Positions 1 through 11,839 of a DNA stretch of 64,000 bases are shown in pieces. This stretch comes from Pectinophora gossypiella (Eukaryota > Arthropoda > Insecta > Lepidoptera > Gelechiidae). Numbering within the stretch: the first letter of the stretch is position 1; the number at the start of each line of letters is the position of its first letter. Below the pieces are notes generated by a model. The model had not been told where the DNA came from and searched no databases. It was given only the letters and a program-made list of their open reading frames with translations. The position numbers and the translations under genes are program-made. The stretch spans positions 1,298,001 through 1,362,000 of the forward strand of contig NC_065410.1 of the NCBI RefSeq assembly GCF_024362695.1, written 5' to 3'.

Positions 1-136
1 TAAAACTTACAATTGTAAATTAAAATGACAATTTGGTGTTCATTACGTAGCTAATATGAAACTGCAAAATATTCGTGATCACACACTTCGCAATGTACAT
101 CAAATTGTCATTGTAATTTACAATTGTAAGTTTTAT
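1..136. mobile_element. MITE with ~34-bp terminal inverted repeats
   Basis: The first ~34 bases (starting TAAAACTTACAATTG) are repeated in inverted orientation at about 102-135, with a ~67-bp AT-rich centre and no coding capacity. The element may begin just outside the window, so the left target duplication cannot be judged. Confidence 0.7.
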
Positions 137-147
137 TAAACAGGCCC

Positions 148-215
148 CTGGGTTGATGAGGTTGGTAATCCACCTCACAACCCACACGAGAGAAGAAGAC
201 AGGCGTGATATTATG
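148..215 (+). repeat. 3'-tail fragment of the tRNA-headed SINE
   Basis: The stretch with GTTGATGAGGTTGGTAAT and the ACCTCACAACCCACAC block matches, in opposite orientation, the segment at 610-650 and resembles 22244-22312. It is the outer 3' part of the longer tRNA-headed SINE seen many times in the window. Confidence 0.5.
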
Positions 216-390
216 TTATGTATGTATACAAGGTCGGACAAAAAAACAAAACGGATGATAATAACAACTTAATTTGCATATGACTTGGACTATGGTCCAT
301 GACCCTTTAAATATATTCATAGTACCTACGTGACAACACAAGCATATGAGTAGAATAATTATTGTAATGTTCTGGTGGCCCAACGCCTTA

Positions 391-588
391 GGCGATTCTC
401 ACACTGCCCCGCATGATGCACAGATGCAGCGTAGCGCGTGGAAAATGCATCCACGCGCGTTCATGCGGATGCATTTTCTCTGTGTTAGACCGTGCATGTT
501 TTCTGTACAAACGGAGATACTTACAAGCAACGGAAGAACACGCATCCACGCGCTACGCTGCGTCATGCGGGGCAGTGTGAGAATCGCC
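391..588. mobile_element. PIF/Harbinger-like MITE, TTA target duplication
   Basis: A 198-bp element begins GGCGATTCTCACACTGCC and ends with its reverse complement. The 26-bp arms (391-416 and 563-588) are identical, and a second inverted pair lies at 427-442/545-560. TTA flanks both sides (388-390 and 589-591), which fits the 3-bp TWA duplication of the PIF/Harbinger superfamily. The ORF across it is only palindrome read-through. Confidence 0.7.
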
Positions 589-604
589 TTAGATAGTTAG
601 TTCT

Positions 605-768
605 TCTTCTTCTGTCGTGTGGGTTGTGAGGTGAATTAGCCCATCAACCCTGGTGGCAGGGTTATTATTGAGCCACCAAAGGTCCCTGACATGGCTCATG
701 TAACGACTACGTACTTATATCGGTAAATAGTAGCCAGGAACAACGGCTTAACGTGCCTTCCGAAGCAT
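605..768 (-). repeat. tRNA-headed SINE, 3' part, reverse orientation
   Basis: It matches the 3' half of the copies at 41725-42024 and 53685-53950, including the conserved GGAAGGCACGTTAAGCCGTT block, and stops abruptly at 768 where another SINE begins. The tRNA-like head is missing. Confidence 0.7.
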
Positions 769-1090
769 TATCCCGTTTTTCACAGAGTCGGCATACCTAA
801 CCTGATTTGACAGGTCCGTTTTTACAGAAGCAACTGCCTGTCTGACCTTCCAACTCGCGAATGGAAAACTTGCCCATACAGGTTAGGTCACATAACCTCC
901 GATAACGCATTTCTCGAGAATGTGGGTTTCCTCACAATGTTTTCCTTCACCGCTGAGCACGTGATAATCATTTTATGATCTAAACATGAATTCGAATTCA
1001 AATTCGACATGATTTAGGCTTGAGCTGGATTCGAACCTGCGACCTCAAAGTGAGAGGCAAGCGTTCTACCAACTGGGCTACCACGGCTCG
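769..1090 (-). repeat. SINE family C (tRNA-like head), reverse orientation
   Basis: Read on the minus strand it starts with a tRNA-like region (GTGGTAGCCCAGTTGGTAG as box A and GGTTCGAATCC as box B, near 1030-1085). A body shared with copies near 55449-55715, 58316-58497 and 60640-60960 follows. The head is a SINE promoter, not a functional tRNA gene: it is joined to ~250 bp of repeated sequence. Confidence 0.7.
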
Positions 1091-1372
1091 TTTATTTGCC
1101 CAGAGAGTGTATTTTAATAATGAAATTAGTGTTTAATGTAAATTTTCATTGGTCAATTGCAGTTTGTTTTGAAACAGGAACCCGGCCCGAGCAGCCGTTA
1201 GCCGGATTTCAGTACGCATGCACCAACTTCGCACTTAGCTTGGCCTGCGGTGTAAGTTATACGCGTTTTATTTGCGAATATTTAAAAAAATAAATTAAAA
1301 TATACTGTAAACTCAGATATGAAGGGAGATGACCATGGGGGTCATGACCCCTCCGCCACACCCTCTAGGCGA

Positions 1373-1556
1373 CAAAAATTCAAAATTCAAAAATATTTAT
1401 TTTTCAGAATTGCGCTTTTTCAACGGCAAGAATTCAATTAAGTACATATTATGTAACTAGCTGTAAAACTAGTACCACATCGGAATCTGTAACGCTGAGG
1501 AAAGACGCGGCCAGAAAACCTCCCAGCACAGGGCCCTAGTCCTACTGTTTCATGTT
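1373..1556 (-). repeat. LINE 3'-end repeat (family F)
   Basis: It is near-identical to 26390-26583 (same orientation) and to 54160-54360 (opposite orientation). The sense strand runs from a GGGCCCTGTG block to an AAATAAATATTTTTGAA-type end, typical of a truncated LINE 3' UTR. Confidence 0.6.
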
Positions 1557-1597
1557 TTCCTTTCTTTTTTTTTTAAACATAGACAGTTTGGGTCATT

Positions 1598-1882
1598 AGG
1601 AGATCCGCAGGAGAACTAAAGTCACCGACATAGCTCAGAGAATTGCAAAGCTGAAGTGGCAGTGGGCAGAACACATAGCGAGGAGAGGTTCTGGAGTGGC
1701 GACCACGTGTCGGACGACGCACAGTGGGTAGGCCCGCTACAAGGTGGACCAACGACCTGGTGAAGGTCGCGGGAAGCCGCTGGATGCGGGCAGCGCAGGA
1801 CCGATTGTCGTGGAGATCCTTGGGGGAGGCCTATGCCCAGCAGTGAGCGTCGTACGGCTGATGATGATGATGGTGATGAGTG
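1598..1882 (+). pseudogene. RTE-type LINE 3' end with (TGA)n tail
   Basis: Conceptual translation, with frame shifts, gives a run resembling the C-terminal end of lepidopteran RTE-like reverse transcriptase ORFs (pieces such as RIAKLKWQWAEHIARR, RWTDDLVKVAGSRW and WRSLGEAYAQQ). It ends in a GATGATGATG microsatellite. Only the last ~90 codons remain. Its GGCCTATGCCCAGCAGTG end resembles the ends of both common SINE families here, which suggests the LINE partner for SINE mobility. Confidence 0.65.
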
Positions 1883-1889
1883 TGCCCCA

Positions 1890-3290
1890 CCCCCGTCTGA
1901 CGTAAAAGCTGGATACGCTCTTGGTAAAAATAATAGGTATGAACTCTCTGCTCTTCCAACTTGGCTCAGCATGCAGTCATTACCCGGCTGTGAGTCACGT
2001 CGCTGTAACCCAGGAGACGGCGCGGCCTGTGGCTGCCATCTTTATGATATATCTGTTCATAATAATATCATCATAATAATGTCAAAACTAGAGAACTTGC
2101 TAGAGAACAGCAATATCAAAAAAATCAATCAATAGTATGTACGATTAGCTGCAAAAGTCCAATCAGTTTCTTGCAAAGTAATAAATTAACTGGGTGCACT
2201 TATGACCTCCTGGTTGCTTGTCGTTTCTGTAATAGACCAAAACCACCTACAAAGACTTAAATTGTATAATTATGACAACTAATGGTTCGTAATTTTATCA
2301 ATGTTTACAAATAATTCGCTGGGCTCAGTGACTGAGCTGTTGCTCTTTGATTATATTTAATTTTTCACTTCAGTCATGCCTATGACCGCCTAACCTATGA
2401 AAAAATCGTTCGACACTATATGCCTCGAGTGCACTACTTTTTCCTATTTATTTTACGAGCGGGTTTTTTCTATAAAGAATACAGTCACCCTCGTAGAATT
2501 TACGATCTTTACATAATATGGATATTTATATCTACTTATCCAGGATTAGTGCTAACTTGCAATAATTGTATAATAGTCTAACAGTTGCGGAAGTTGTCCA
2601 GAATACCTACTATTACAGAAGTCCACTTGTGTGCATATTAAATGGAAAAAAAAAACCAAAAAAATACCTTTTCTCCTATGAACATCGAGAAACCTGGCAA
2701 AACAAAGAATCCCACAGGTACAGAAAGTAAATAAAAACATCTGTAAAAGTGGAATGCGGAAACAAATTAATTTTTATGTGATGAGCCAACGAATATGACA
2801 AAGCGAATGACAGCGTGTTTGAAATTAATTGTTTTATATTTAAATAATTAGTTCCATGTACGACTATGGATGGAAATAAAATAATGTGCCTGCTTTATAT
2901 GCTTGTCATCCTGGGTGTTAACACAAGAGAAGAAAAAAAAGTATAATAAGTAATATTTCATAAAAAGTGTTATGATAATAATAAATTTATTTATCAAATA
3001 ATACAACACCCATACAAATTAAAAAATACAATTAATTAAGGTTGCCTGGAATAGAATACAACTAAACAATAAAACTACCTATTGTACTGTTTCTTTATTT
3101 CTTTTTTGTTTCTGTATATTGTACTTCCTGTCAATGCAACAAGATATTTGTTATGTTATGCTAATATTTTAAAATCTTAGTTATTCTAAAGTATTAGGTG
3201 ACTATACATTTATGATACTATGCTAAAGGAATTCCATAAATAACTAAAATATTTAATAAACTCGTTTCATTGCGACTACTATAAAAACAA
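1890..3290. other. AT-rich intergenic DNA
   Basis: No coding region, RNA gene or clear repeat was recognised. The short ORFs here lack family resemblance and look like chance. Confidence 0.5.
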
Positions 3291-3379
3291 AATTTCCACG
3301 CCTGCACAAAGTTACATAGCAATGTTGCGTTGCCATATAACTGTAGGAGTTTGGGTTAGTTCAGCAATCGGTCTTTTCG

Positions 3380-3600
3380 ACTAAGCTATCGGCACGCTGC
3401 CGTTACGAAGGCCGTTTTGACGTTTGTCTTGCTTATCAAGTTTCGTATTAATTAATAACTACGTTAAAAAAGCTAATAGTTCATACTTCATTGTGTCGTA
3501 ACTATTAATTTATATTTTATAACTATTACGCATATTGCTAGAACTTTATTACGTCAAAACGGTCATCATAGCGCGTAGCGCGTCTGCCGCTAGTTAAAAT
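3380..3600. repeat. Possible inverted-repeat element
   Basis: GGCCGTTTTGACGT near 3411 faces ACGTCAAAACGGTC near 3551, and the outer flanks (CGGCACGCTGCCG; GCGCGTAGCGCGTCTGCCG) are also related in inverted orientation. It is probably a degraded MITE. Confidence 0.35.
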
Positions 3601-5200
3601 ATTGTATTTTTGCCAACAAATGAACTGACAAAAACAATTTACATTGAACTTTAGACATTGTAGGTAATGATGTTATAAACCTTGAATTTGGTTAGGTACA
3701 TTACACAATGCTATCGCCAATTTTCTGATGCTAACCAAGTAAGTCCTTTATAAGGCAGGGAATGTCCTATGCAAACATTTTGTTAGTCCAGATTATACGC
3801 TTAATCCAAGAGATTCTGTTTATCTAAGACCTTTTGGGACCCGGAACGGAAACTGAATAGATTGCTAAGCTCAATGTAGACTGAATTATTTTAAATGTTT
3901 GTGGCCTACTTTGGACCTTGAAGTCGGTAGGTATAAAATTGGTGGTACTACTTAGGTACTTAAAATAAATAAAATATAAAAATATGTCCAGCTACTTAAT
4001 TGAAATAGGTTGGTTGTTACCCCTACTACATGGGACTTAAACATAGCTTTTGAGGAGTCAAGTGGATGTATATACTATACACCTCTGCCTACCCCTTCGG
4101 TGATACAGGCTTGATGCTATGTTATGGTTGTTGCAGTTATAGGTAAGTACAGCATAAAACATTGATTGCATCAATATAAGTGAAAATTAAGAATAAAAAA
4201 ACGCGATTCCTTTTCTTTACCTTCAAAAGAATATATTAGTATAAAAAAATGCCTACAACTTTTTTATTATGGTAAACTAAGCACAAAATCCAATTTCATA
4301 ACATAACGATCAAACATAACGATACTTATTTTACAAACCTACTTTTATTTTATAACCATGCTTTTATTTAAAAAGCACCTACCTATCTTTGTAAACACTT
4401 TGATTTTATTTATTATGTTGGCTGAATTGGTAGACTACGTTATGTTGGCTAAACTGTACCAGTGTTGTATGACAGAAAAAAATACCCTCCCGTTAAGTTG
4501 ATGTATCCGAACATTGTCGATAAAGAGATTAATAAACCATACTTTTCTTAATAATATTTGTTATTTTATAGAAAACGTTCTAAATATTTAATAAATCATC
4601 AGGTACTAATACTAAACATACCATAATTCAGTTTAATGTTATGATTTGATATAAATTTGCTGTAATTTTTATCATGATTTCTATTATGAAAGTATTATTC
4701 GATGACAAATAAATAGTGATCCCAATTTTTAAATATGATAGCAAAAAAGCAAGACTTATTTTACCACCAAAAATAATCATGACAATCCATTTTAGAAAAT
4801 AGGGTGTCTTTGCATCATGTGGAGTTTTAGTTTAGTTAATTGGCAACATTTCAAAAAGAAAGTGAAGTGAAAGAAATGAATTTACGAGAATAGGTCGCAT
4901 AGATTTTTGGTTGATTTCCTTTTCACTTTGCTTTCATATTCTCATTAAGATCTAATAAACTCGTGTTATTTTGTATTTCTGGTTATACTTTGATTCAGCG
5001 AGTCTCGGTGCCGTAACACCGAACACAAGATAAGTACGAGAGTGAACAGCATCTTATTGATTTTCTTCCTTGCATATGCTTTCAACCAACGCGAAGTGGT
5101 GTAATTACAACTAGCGAAGAACTCATGATCTAATTGGAATACGCGTTCATTTATGTAATAAGTCACATATCGTGTGACATTTCTCCTAATTCGGTGTAAA
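3600..5200. other. AT-rich upstream region of the ELAV-like gene
   Basis: No protein-coding exon was recognised. A short repeat (4019-4120, with CTGCCTACCCCTTCGG) recurs at 48130-48230. Upstream non-coding exons of the ELAV-like gene could lie here but cannot be identified from sequence alone. Confidence 0.4.
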
Positions 5201-5215
5201 CAGGAATCAGTAAAA

Positions 5216-6298
5216 ATGATGGCAAATTCACTTGACACCGTAAACGCGAATCAACCCACGCAAAATGGTAGCAAGTTGCAGCCCTGCCATAACGAGTCCA
5301 AGACAAATCTCATAGTGAATTACTTACCACAAACGATGACTCAGGAGGAGATCAGATCATTATTCTCAAGTGTTGGTGAAGTAGAAAGTTGCAAGCTCAT
5401 CAGGGACAAAGTGACAGTATTCCCTGACCACATCCTGAACGGACAGAGCCTGGGGTACGCTTTCGTCAATTACCATAAGGCAGAAGATGCTGAGAAAGCT
5501 GTGAACACACTCAATGGCTTGAGATTACAGAACAAGATCATTAAAGTTTCTTATGCTCGCCCAAGCTCTGATGCGATCAAAGGCGCCAACCTATACGTGT
5601 CTGGTCTGCCTAAACACATGACTCAACAAGAATTGGAGAAGCTCTTCAGTCCATTTGGCACAATCATCAGCTCACGCATACTCCATGAGAATGTGAATGT
5701 TGGTCACTTACTGCAGGGAGGTGGGGATGAGCAGACGATCCAAGGACCTTCAAGAGGAGTCGCTTTCATACGCTATGACCAGAGAACTGAAGCTGAATGT
5801 GCTATACGTGAGTTAAATGGCTCTATACCCCCAGGTGGCACACAACCCATAACAGTTAAGTGTGCAAACAATCCAAGCAATCAGAACAAGGCCCTGGCCC
5901 CATTAGCTGCTTACTTAGCCCCCACAGCTTCACGTCGGTTCGTCGGGCCTGCTGGCAAAGCTCTTCTCGCCATCAACAAGGGTCTACAACGATTTTCTCC
6001 CTTAGCTGATCCCCTCATCCAAGGTAATGCTCTAGGAGGTTCAGGTTGGTGCATCTTTGTCTACAACATTGGTGCTGATACAGAAGAAAGCATCCTCTGG
6101 CAGCTCTTCGGCCCCTTTGGTGCTGTCCAAAGTGTGAAAATCATCAGAGATCCAACCACCAACAAATGCAAAGGGTATGGTTTTGTAACAATGACAAATT
6201 ATGATGAAGCTGTTGTTGCCATCCAGTCGTTGAACGGATACTCGCTCAATGGCCAAGTACTGCAGGTCAGCTTCAAAACGAACAAAAGTAAATCTTAA
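5216..6298 (+). CDS. elav: ELAV/Hu-family neuronal RNA-binding protein
   Basis: Single-exon ORF of 360 aa with three RNA recognition motifs in the ELAV order. RRM1 is ~31-110 (RNP2 LIVNYL, RNP1 LGYAFVNY), RRM2 ~125-205 (LYVSGL; RGVAFIRY), a hinge follows, and RRM3 is ~279-355 (IFVYNI; KGYGFVTM). The RRM3 run LWQLFGPFGAVQSVK and the end VSFKTNK are ELAV-family hallmarks. Family members bind U/AU-rich RNA and control neuronal alternative splicing and 3'-end choice. I chose ATG 5216, immediately followed by a second ATG, because upstream codons in frame lack ATG and a plausible splice acceptor (TGTAAACAG, ending 5202) precedes it. Oddities are the absence of coding introns and a ~13-residue longer RRM2 loop (residues 157-180) than in fly ELAV. 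It could equally be the found-in-neurons/Rbp9 paralogue, so the exact symbol is less sure than the family. Confidence 0.93.
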   Translation: MMANSLDTVNANQPTQNGSKLQPCHNESKTNLIVNYLPQTMTQEEIRSLFSSVGEVESCKLIRDKVTVFPDHILNGQSLGYAFVNYHKAEDAEKAVNTLNGLRLQNKIIKVSYARPSSDAIKGANLYVSGLPKHMTQQELEKLFSPFGTIISSRILHENVNVGHLLQGGGDEQTIQGPSRGVAFIRYDQRTEAECAIRELNGSIPPGGTQPITVKCANNPSNQNKALAPLAAYLAPTASRRFVGPAGKALLAINKGLQRFSPLADPLIQGNALGGSGWCIFVYNIGADTEESILWQLFGPFGAVQSVKIIRDPTTNKCKGYGFVTMTNYDEAVVAIQSLNGYSLNGQVLQVSFKTNKSKS

Positions 6299-6316
6299 GC
6301 TTTGCAAAGTCTAGTC

Positions 6317-6643
6317 AATAAATTGTAGCTAATTGCAAAAATGTTGATCATTACTCTGTCATGGTTTGACATCAGGCACTTGATTTAGTTTACGGATTGA
6401 TTGTGATGCGAATCATGACATGATTTGAACCAGTGTAAGAAGTACAAACCTACAACTATCATCACATTATTGCTACACTGAAATAGGGAATTTTTTTTTT
6501 GTATTTACTAAATGAGTGGCAACTTCAACTTAACTGTTTAATATTTATGACTTACTAATTTTGTGCCTGTACTCATGAGAAGTAAAAGCGAGACGTGCAA
6601 TTAATTTGTGCAGTTTAGTGCTTATTATGTGTGTTCCAATAAA
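6317..6643 (+). other. Poly(A) signals in the ELAV-like 3' UTR
   Basis: AATAAA occurs at 6317-6322, only 18 nt after the stop, and again at 6638-6643 (CCAATAAAAAG). More follow farther out, for example near 7025 and 7277. ELAV-family genes often use long, alternatively ended 3' UTRs, so the AT-rich DNA to ~9 kb may be transcribed; that extension is inference. Confidence 0.45.
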
Positions 6644-6644
6644 A

Positions 6645-8565
6645 AGATTTTCATGGACACGAATTTTGCATTTTGTTTAAAAATACAAACATTGGGTTTG
6701 CTCAAACAAGCCAAGATTGTGTCAATAGATGCTGGATGTCTGTTGATGCGGAAAAAATGCATGTCTCGCTTTTCTTGAACAATTGTTGTAATAGATGTTT
6801 TCTTATCATTTGCCCACTTATTACGTAGGCAATAATATTGACCTGATTTTGTATAGGAGCCATACCTATAGCGTAATCCTTGAAATAACACCATTACTTG
6901 GTGTTAATTTTCTCTTTTGATATAGGTTGTACGGTCTAAGTAAGACTATATAATATAAAGTTTTATAAGGCCAACAGAATTTCTAGTAGTTTTCTGGCAA
7001 TAACATATTTTTAAAGACAAACTACAGTGCAATAAACTTTTTACTGTAAGTAAAAATAAAAAATATATAATTGAAAGATATATACAATATTATGTATATT
7101 AAACCCAGTGCAATTATACCCCACATCTATAGTATATTGGAAATACAGAATATTTATTATGTATACACTTTTGCAACTACCAAAGAGTCAGAATATATAA
7201 AAATGTGACTGATAAAAATAACACTTGATTGAAATAAGTGACATTTTGTGTGTAATTCTTCCATGCTGTAAAGAAATAAAAGTTACTCCATCTGACTGTT
7301 AATCAAATAAATATTTAATAATTTTGTTTACATCTTTATAATTCTAATTTTCGCCAATAGTATATCTAACAGTCATAGAATTTGAATACAATTTGCATTT
7401 AACTCAGGGTCATGTAACTTGTTTAAGTAACTCTTGTATCTTCCTACTCATTATGTAGGTATTAGTAAAAGTTGTCCAGTTGTCTCTCTCGAGATTAACT
7501 TATGCACAAAGTCATAAATTAATGTGAGTGTTTAACTTAATCGTCATTAAATGTGTTTATTTCAATAATCGTACGTAAAATTTTGTACCTATTTTTAAGA
7601 CGCAAATCCATTAATGGACAAATTTGCGAAAAGACATCGAAAATTTGAATAGTTTTAAAATCAAAGTGAGATGTTTTTCGATATATTTGTTCTTTAAATG
7701 TATGTGCTTCTTAAGCTATATTAGTAATAGTAATATTTACATTATTATGTATTCAATAATCTTCATTATTTTAGCTTGTTTCAAATATGGCACTGCTAAC
7801 ATATAGGGATTCAATTTATTTACTAGCTGACGAGGCTTTTGCCGATTTAACTATTAAGTGTACAATACTGTATTCAATAATAATTGTTGTAATCTACTAA
7901 ATGTTTTACTGTTTATCTTCCAACTTCATGGAGTCCAGTTGATACCCATATAGAAATGGAGATAATTTAGGTACAATTAATTATATAAATAAAATATTGA
8001 TTATATTAAATATGGCAGTGTCATAAAATAATTTGATTTAAATGTTCCAAATAAACGAATCTCTCAGACTTACAACCACCTAAATATAAAATCTCAATCA
8101 AAATTATGAAGTTGAAAGGACCATGACAAAAATACTGTAACTAGAATTGATCAACATTTTATTGAACTAAATTTTGTATTGACTAAAATATTTGGGCGCA
8201 CGATTTACGGTGGAAGTCAAATAAAGTAGTGTCCCAAGCATTTCTCGTATATATACTTAAATGTCTCAATTGTTATACATGTTTCAATGATATCTTATAA
8301 AACGCGATGTGCAAATGAGAATATTTGACTTCTACAACATGATATTGTCTCTCTAATTCTTTTAATTGTATAATCACCTATTTATTATTACATTTAAGTA
8401 ATTTATAATTCATTATATAAACATAATTTATTGTCATAATCGTAATAGAAATATAGATTTCATTTTGATGTTATAATTAATATATTGAATATTAGTGTAA
8501 GTTCAAAATTAGTTGAGTAAATGTACTCGATATCGAACATTATACCTATCTCATGATTTGTATTG
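6645..8565 (+). other. AT-rich DNA, possible extended 3' UTR
   Basis: Very AT-rich with many T-runs and several AATAAA hexamers; no gene or clear repeat was recognised. U-rich tracts would be potential ELAV-binding sites if this is transcribed. Confidence 0.35.
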
Positions 8566-8569
8566 TTCT

Positions 8570-8812
8570 GGGACTTGAAACTGGTACTTATGGGTACTGG
8601 AATATTCTACCCGAAATACCGGTAATTCGTACCTAGATAATTATATACTTCTCAAAATGTATTCGGACGTTTTAAGAGCATTAGTGGATCATTTCAGCAT
8701 TAGTGACATTTGCTATTGAAATACTCTCAACTGATCAAAAGTCGGTACCAAATAAGTACCAGTACTTCTGTACCACCGGTCCCTAGATGATACCGGTTTT
8801 TCAAGTCCTGTT
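8570..8812. repeat. Inverted-repeat element (~240 bp)
   Basis: GGGACTTGAAACTGGTA at the left faces TACCGGTTTTTCAAGTCC at the right, with several internal GGTAC-type inverted words. It is consistent with a degraded MITE. Confidence 0.45.
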
Positions 8813-9223
8813 TGTTCCAGATATTTGTATTGGTAGTATCTATAACTACATAGTTAAATTATTCATAGATAACAATAAAATGCATATCATATAAAAGAAC
8901 TACTGAGGTGTGAGATTCTCAAAGTAGATGGGCTTGTTAATGCATTTTGGAATAAGTATTTTCGTTTAATGTCTATAATACTACTAAGGATAAATGTTTC
9001 ATTAAGAATAATCATTATTTATTTAAAGTACTTAACTACACGGAACTAGTCAGTTATAATTTTGCGCAACATAAAATTTTAGGTATAATACTTATTTAAG
9101 TATTTAAAAAAAACTGTGTTCTCTAATTTAAAATGTAGCTTAGGGATTTGAGTTTAAATTATGTTGGTGTGGTGTTTGGTTAACATAAGTATAACATACC
9201 CTTATGGAGCACACATTACATAA

Positions 9224-9299
9224 CGACGGGGAAGAAGCAAATACTCCTATCTTACACAGACCTAACTGTAAGATAGGAGTATTTGCTTCTTCCCCGTCG
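9224..9299. repeat. Perfect 33-bp inverted repeat, 10-nt loop
   Basis: Positions 9224-9256 and 9267-9299 are exact reverse complements (arm begins CGACGGGGAAGAAGC) separated by 10 nt. No TSD-like flank was found. Confidence 0.9.
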
Positions 9300-11830
9300 A
9301 TAACAATATCGAAATGGTGTGTATGTAAACTAGTCACAGGTAATATACCTCTGAGTAAAATATGCTATCTGTAGATGTGTCCCGAGTCTTAGCGCATTCG
9401 GTAATTATTGGCAGTACCGCGTTTCCAATTTTTGATATTATACAATGTCCAACGTTTTTATATATCGTATGGACGTATTTGGCCAGCGCTTGAAGGTTCG
9501 GGGCATTATTTAATACCAATATTTAATATAGTTTGTGTTGTGTCGTCCTCGACTTGTGAATACAATGCTTTTCCACCGAACGAACGTACCACAGTTGCTC
9601 CCATTACACACCTGTCCCAATTATCGTATTGTTTCGTTCTACATTATTTGTGTTTTAGACGTGGTATTTTGTGTTAGAATAGTTTCAGTTAATTTAACTA
9701 ACATCTCGATTTTTTTTAGTGTTACTTACATATTTATCTTAACCACATAATATGATTTGGTTTAATTATTTTTTTTCTTGTTTGTTTTACTGGGCAGGTT
9801 TGGGTATTGTAAGGTTTTGGCCTAGGTGTAGCTAGAGTTATTAAGACAGAGTACAAATCGCCGATAAATGTATGGGAAACTTTTGGCTTACTTACATTTA
9901 ATTTGAAATGTCAACGAATGTAATCTGACGTAGGGAATATTGATAGACATTAAATATTGACATTAGCAATAATATGTAAAATATTCTTTTATTTTCCACC
10001 CACTATATGATATACATATGTATATTCCTTCATACCTTTCGTTCCTATAGTAACATATTATACAGCAATGCCTTCCATACATACATACATGCATAAACTC
10101 ACGCCTATATCCTGCTGGGGTAAGTTGCCACCAGGGTTGTTACCTTTCCTTTCCATAAAACCATGTGTGCAGCAATGTTCCCTAATGTGACATTACTTGA
10201 AGCAGAAATATTAAGATTTTCATGTTGTCTATAATATTGTCTACTTAACACAGAGTGTTTGAATTTGTGATAATAATATGGGATAATTGAGGTAATAAAC
10301 TGAACTTTTTGCAGATTGGATTCCTATTGAAGTTTCCTTTTTTAAATTTAATTTATTAGCTATAGAGTAGCAGCTGCTGAAAATAACATAATATACCTAA
10401 GAAAAGTAAATAATTTCGAGAGAAAAAATTTAGTTGCTGAGTCTGTTGTTTTTGTGGTCGCAAAAAGCTAAGATTTTCAAAGTCTTGTTTAGGCAAAATA
10501 GCAGATACAGAAAGAAGTACAGCAAATCACACTAATAGGTTAGCGCTGTTGCGGGTGTAAATAGAACCACAGATCATATAATACATAGGACTAATCAAAT
10601 CCCATGCATTTTGTTCATTGCAAGATATTCGCTGTAAAACCACTCGCTCGACACTAGCATAATAGGGTACCTACTAAGTAATAGGATGGTATACCCAAAA
10701 CAGCACATACATTTTATGAGTTAGGTATCGAAACCTGAACAAAAAGTAGGTACCTACGTAATTATCAACATTCACTCTTGTCTAGTACCATTACTGGACA
10801 CAGTCCCATGATGAAACTAACAGTGGGTACAACTATTTCTTTTCGAAATTCAGTTTAAATTCTGTCCTTTTAAATTCGGTAGGTATGTACAAAAAGGTCC
10901 CTGTCTTTATTTTTTTGCTATAAAACAGAAGAATGAATATGTCCGGGAAAGTTAATGATCGATAACTATCTAGTTATATTTTACTTAAAGATTTAAGCTA
11001 TGACAAATGTTGAAAATGACCCCGTATGACCCCTTAACAACATCGTCTATCACCCCTTGTGTATAAAATCGATCGATAGCTGTGACCAAAGCCATAATGG
11101 AAACCTCTGCAACACTTACATTGCTTCACTACCATAATCGCACCCTACTCGATCTCTTGGAAAAGCCAGCAATGTAAATAAAACGTGTTTATAGATACAG
11201 CCATGTGCATATGTGTTAAGTTTGTAATTTGTTTATTTATAAGAAACTTTGTTCATAATTATATTCAGCAACCTTGAATGGAACAGTCAGTTCAAGTCGG
11301 CTAGCAGGAAGACAAAAATAGTTTTGTTTTTATTCGTGTAATTATCAAGGCAATCTTCATAAATGCATTTTCTGTGACGTTTGGTAATGTCAATGTGGTA
11401 GTGATGCGTAATGTAGTTTCTTCCTTATCGATAAAAGTATTATTACTATTATTTCTTTATTTTTTCTTTTTTATTATTTAATGTTTCACTCTTACCCTAA
11501 TCTTACAAATATTCACTTGTTTACTACGGAAGAGCGTTGGCTCCTAACACAGGCTTTTATGCTTAAAAGGAGTCATCAACCCTAACTTAGAATTTACTTT
11601 GTAAAGTGAAATAAAAATATTTTCATTTTCATTTTTTTTTCAAACGTCTTGGAATTTGTTCATTTATTTATTGAAAAAGTATACAATATTCGCCAACCTA
11701 CACAAAATTTAGGATAAATCTATTCTATTCTATATTAATATCCTTATCCATTGTCAACGCTAGTAAAACATATCGACTTTTACAATGAGGGTCTCACCAG
11801 ACTACGTTCCCCAAAAATATAAAGATGGCA
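9300..11830. other. Intergenic DNA with repeat fragments
   Basis: No gene was recognised. A LINE-derived tail lies at 10077-10140 (ACTCACGCCTATATCCTGC). A retroelement-like 3' end lies at ~11480-11640, ending in AATAAAAATATTTTCATTTTC and a T-run. The ORFs at 9334-9750 have no family resemblance. Confidence 0.4.
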
Positions 11831-11839
11831 TTGTATATA

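Noticed and set aside
346..600. 84-aa ORF near the left edge
   Set aside because: It reads through both arms of the 391-588 palindromic MITE.
1030..1090. tRNA-like sequence with box A and box B
   Set aside because: It is the head of a SINE joined to a repeated body and recurs with the same body elsewhere, so not a tRNA gene. The same holds for heads at 19087, 32173, 41960, 44498 and 53890.
1622..1972. 116-aa minus-strand ORF
   Set aside because: It is antisense to the RTE LINE 3' end, with no domain; a shadow of repeated sequence.
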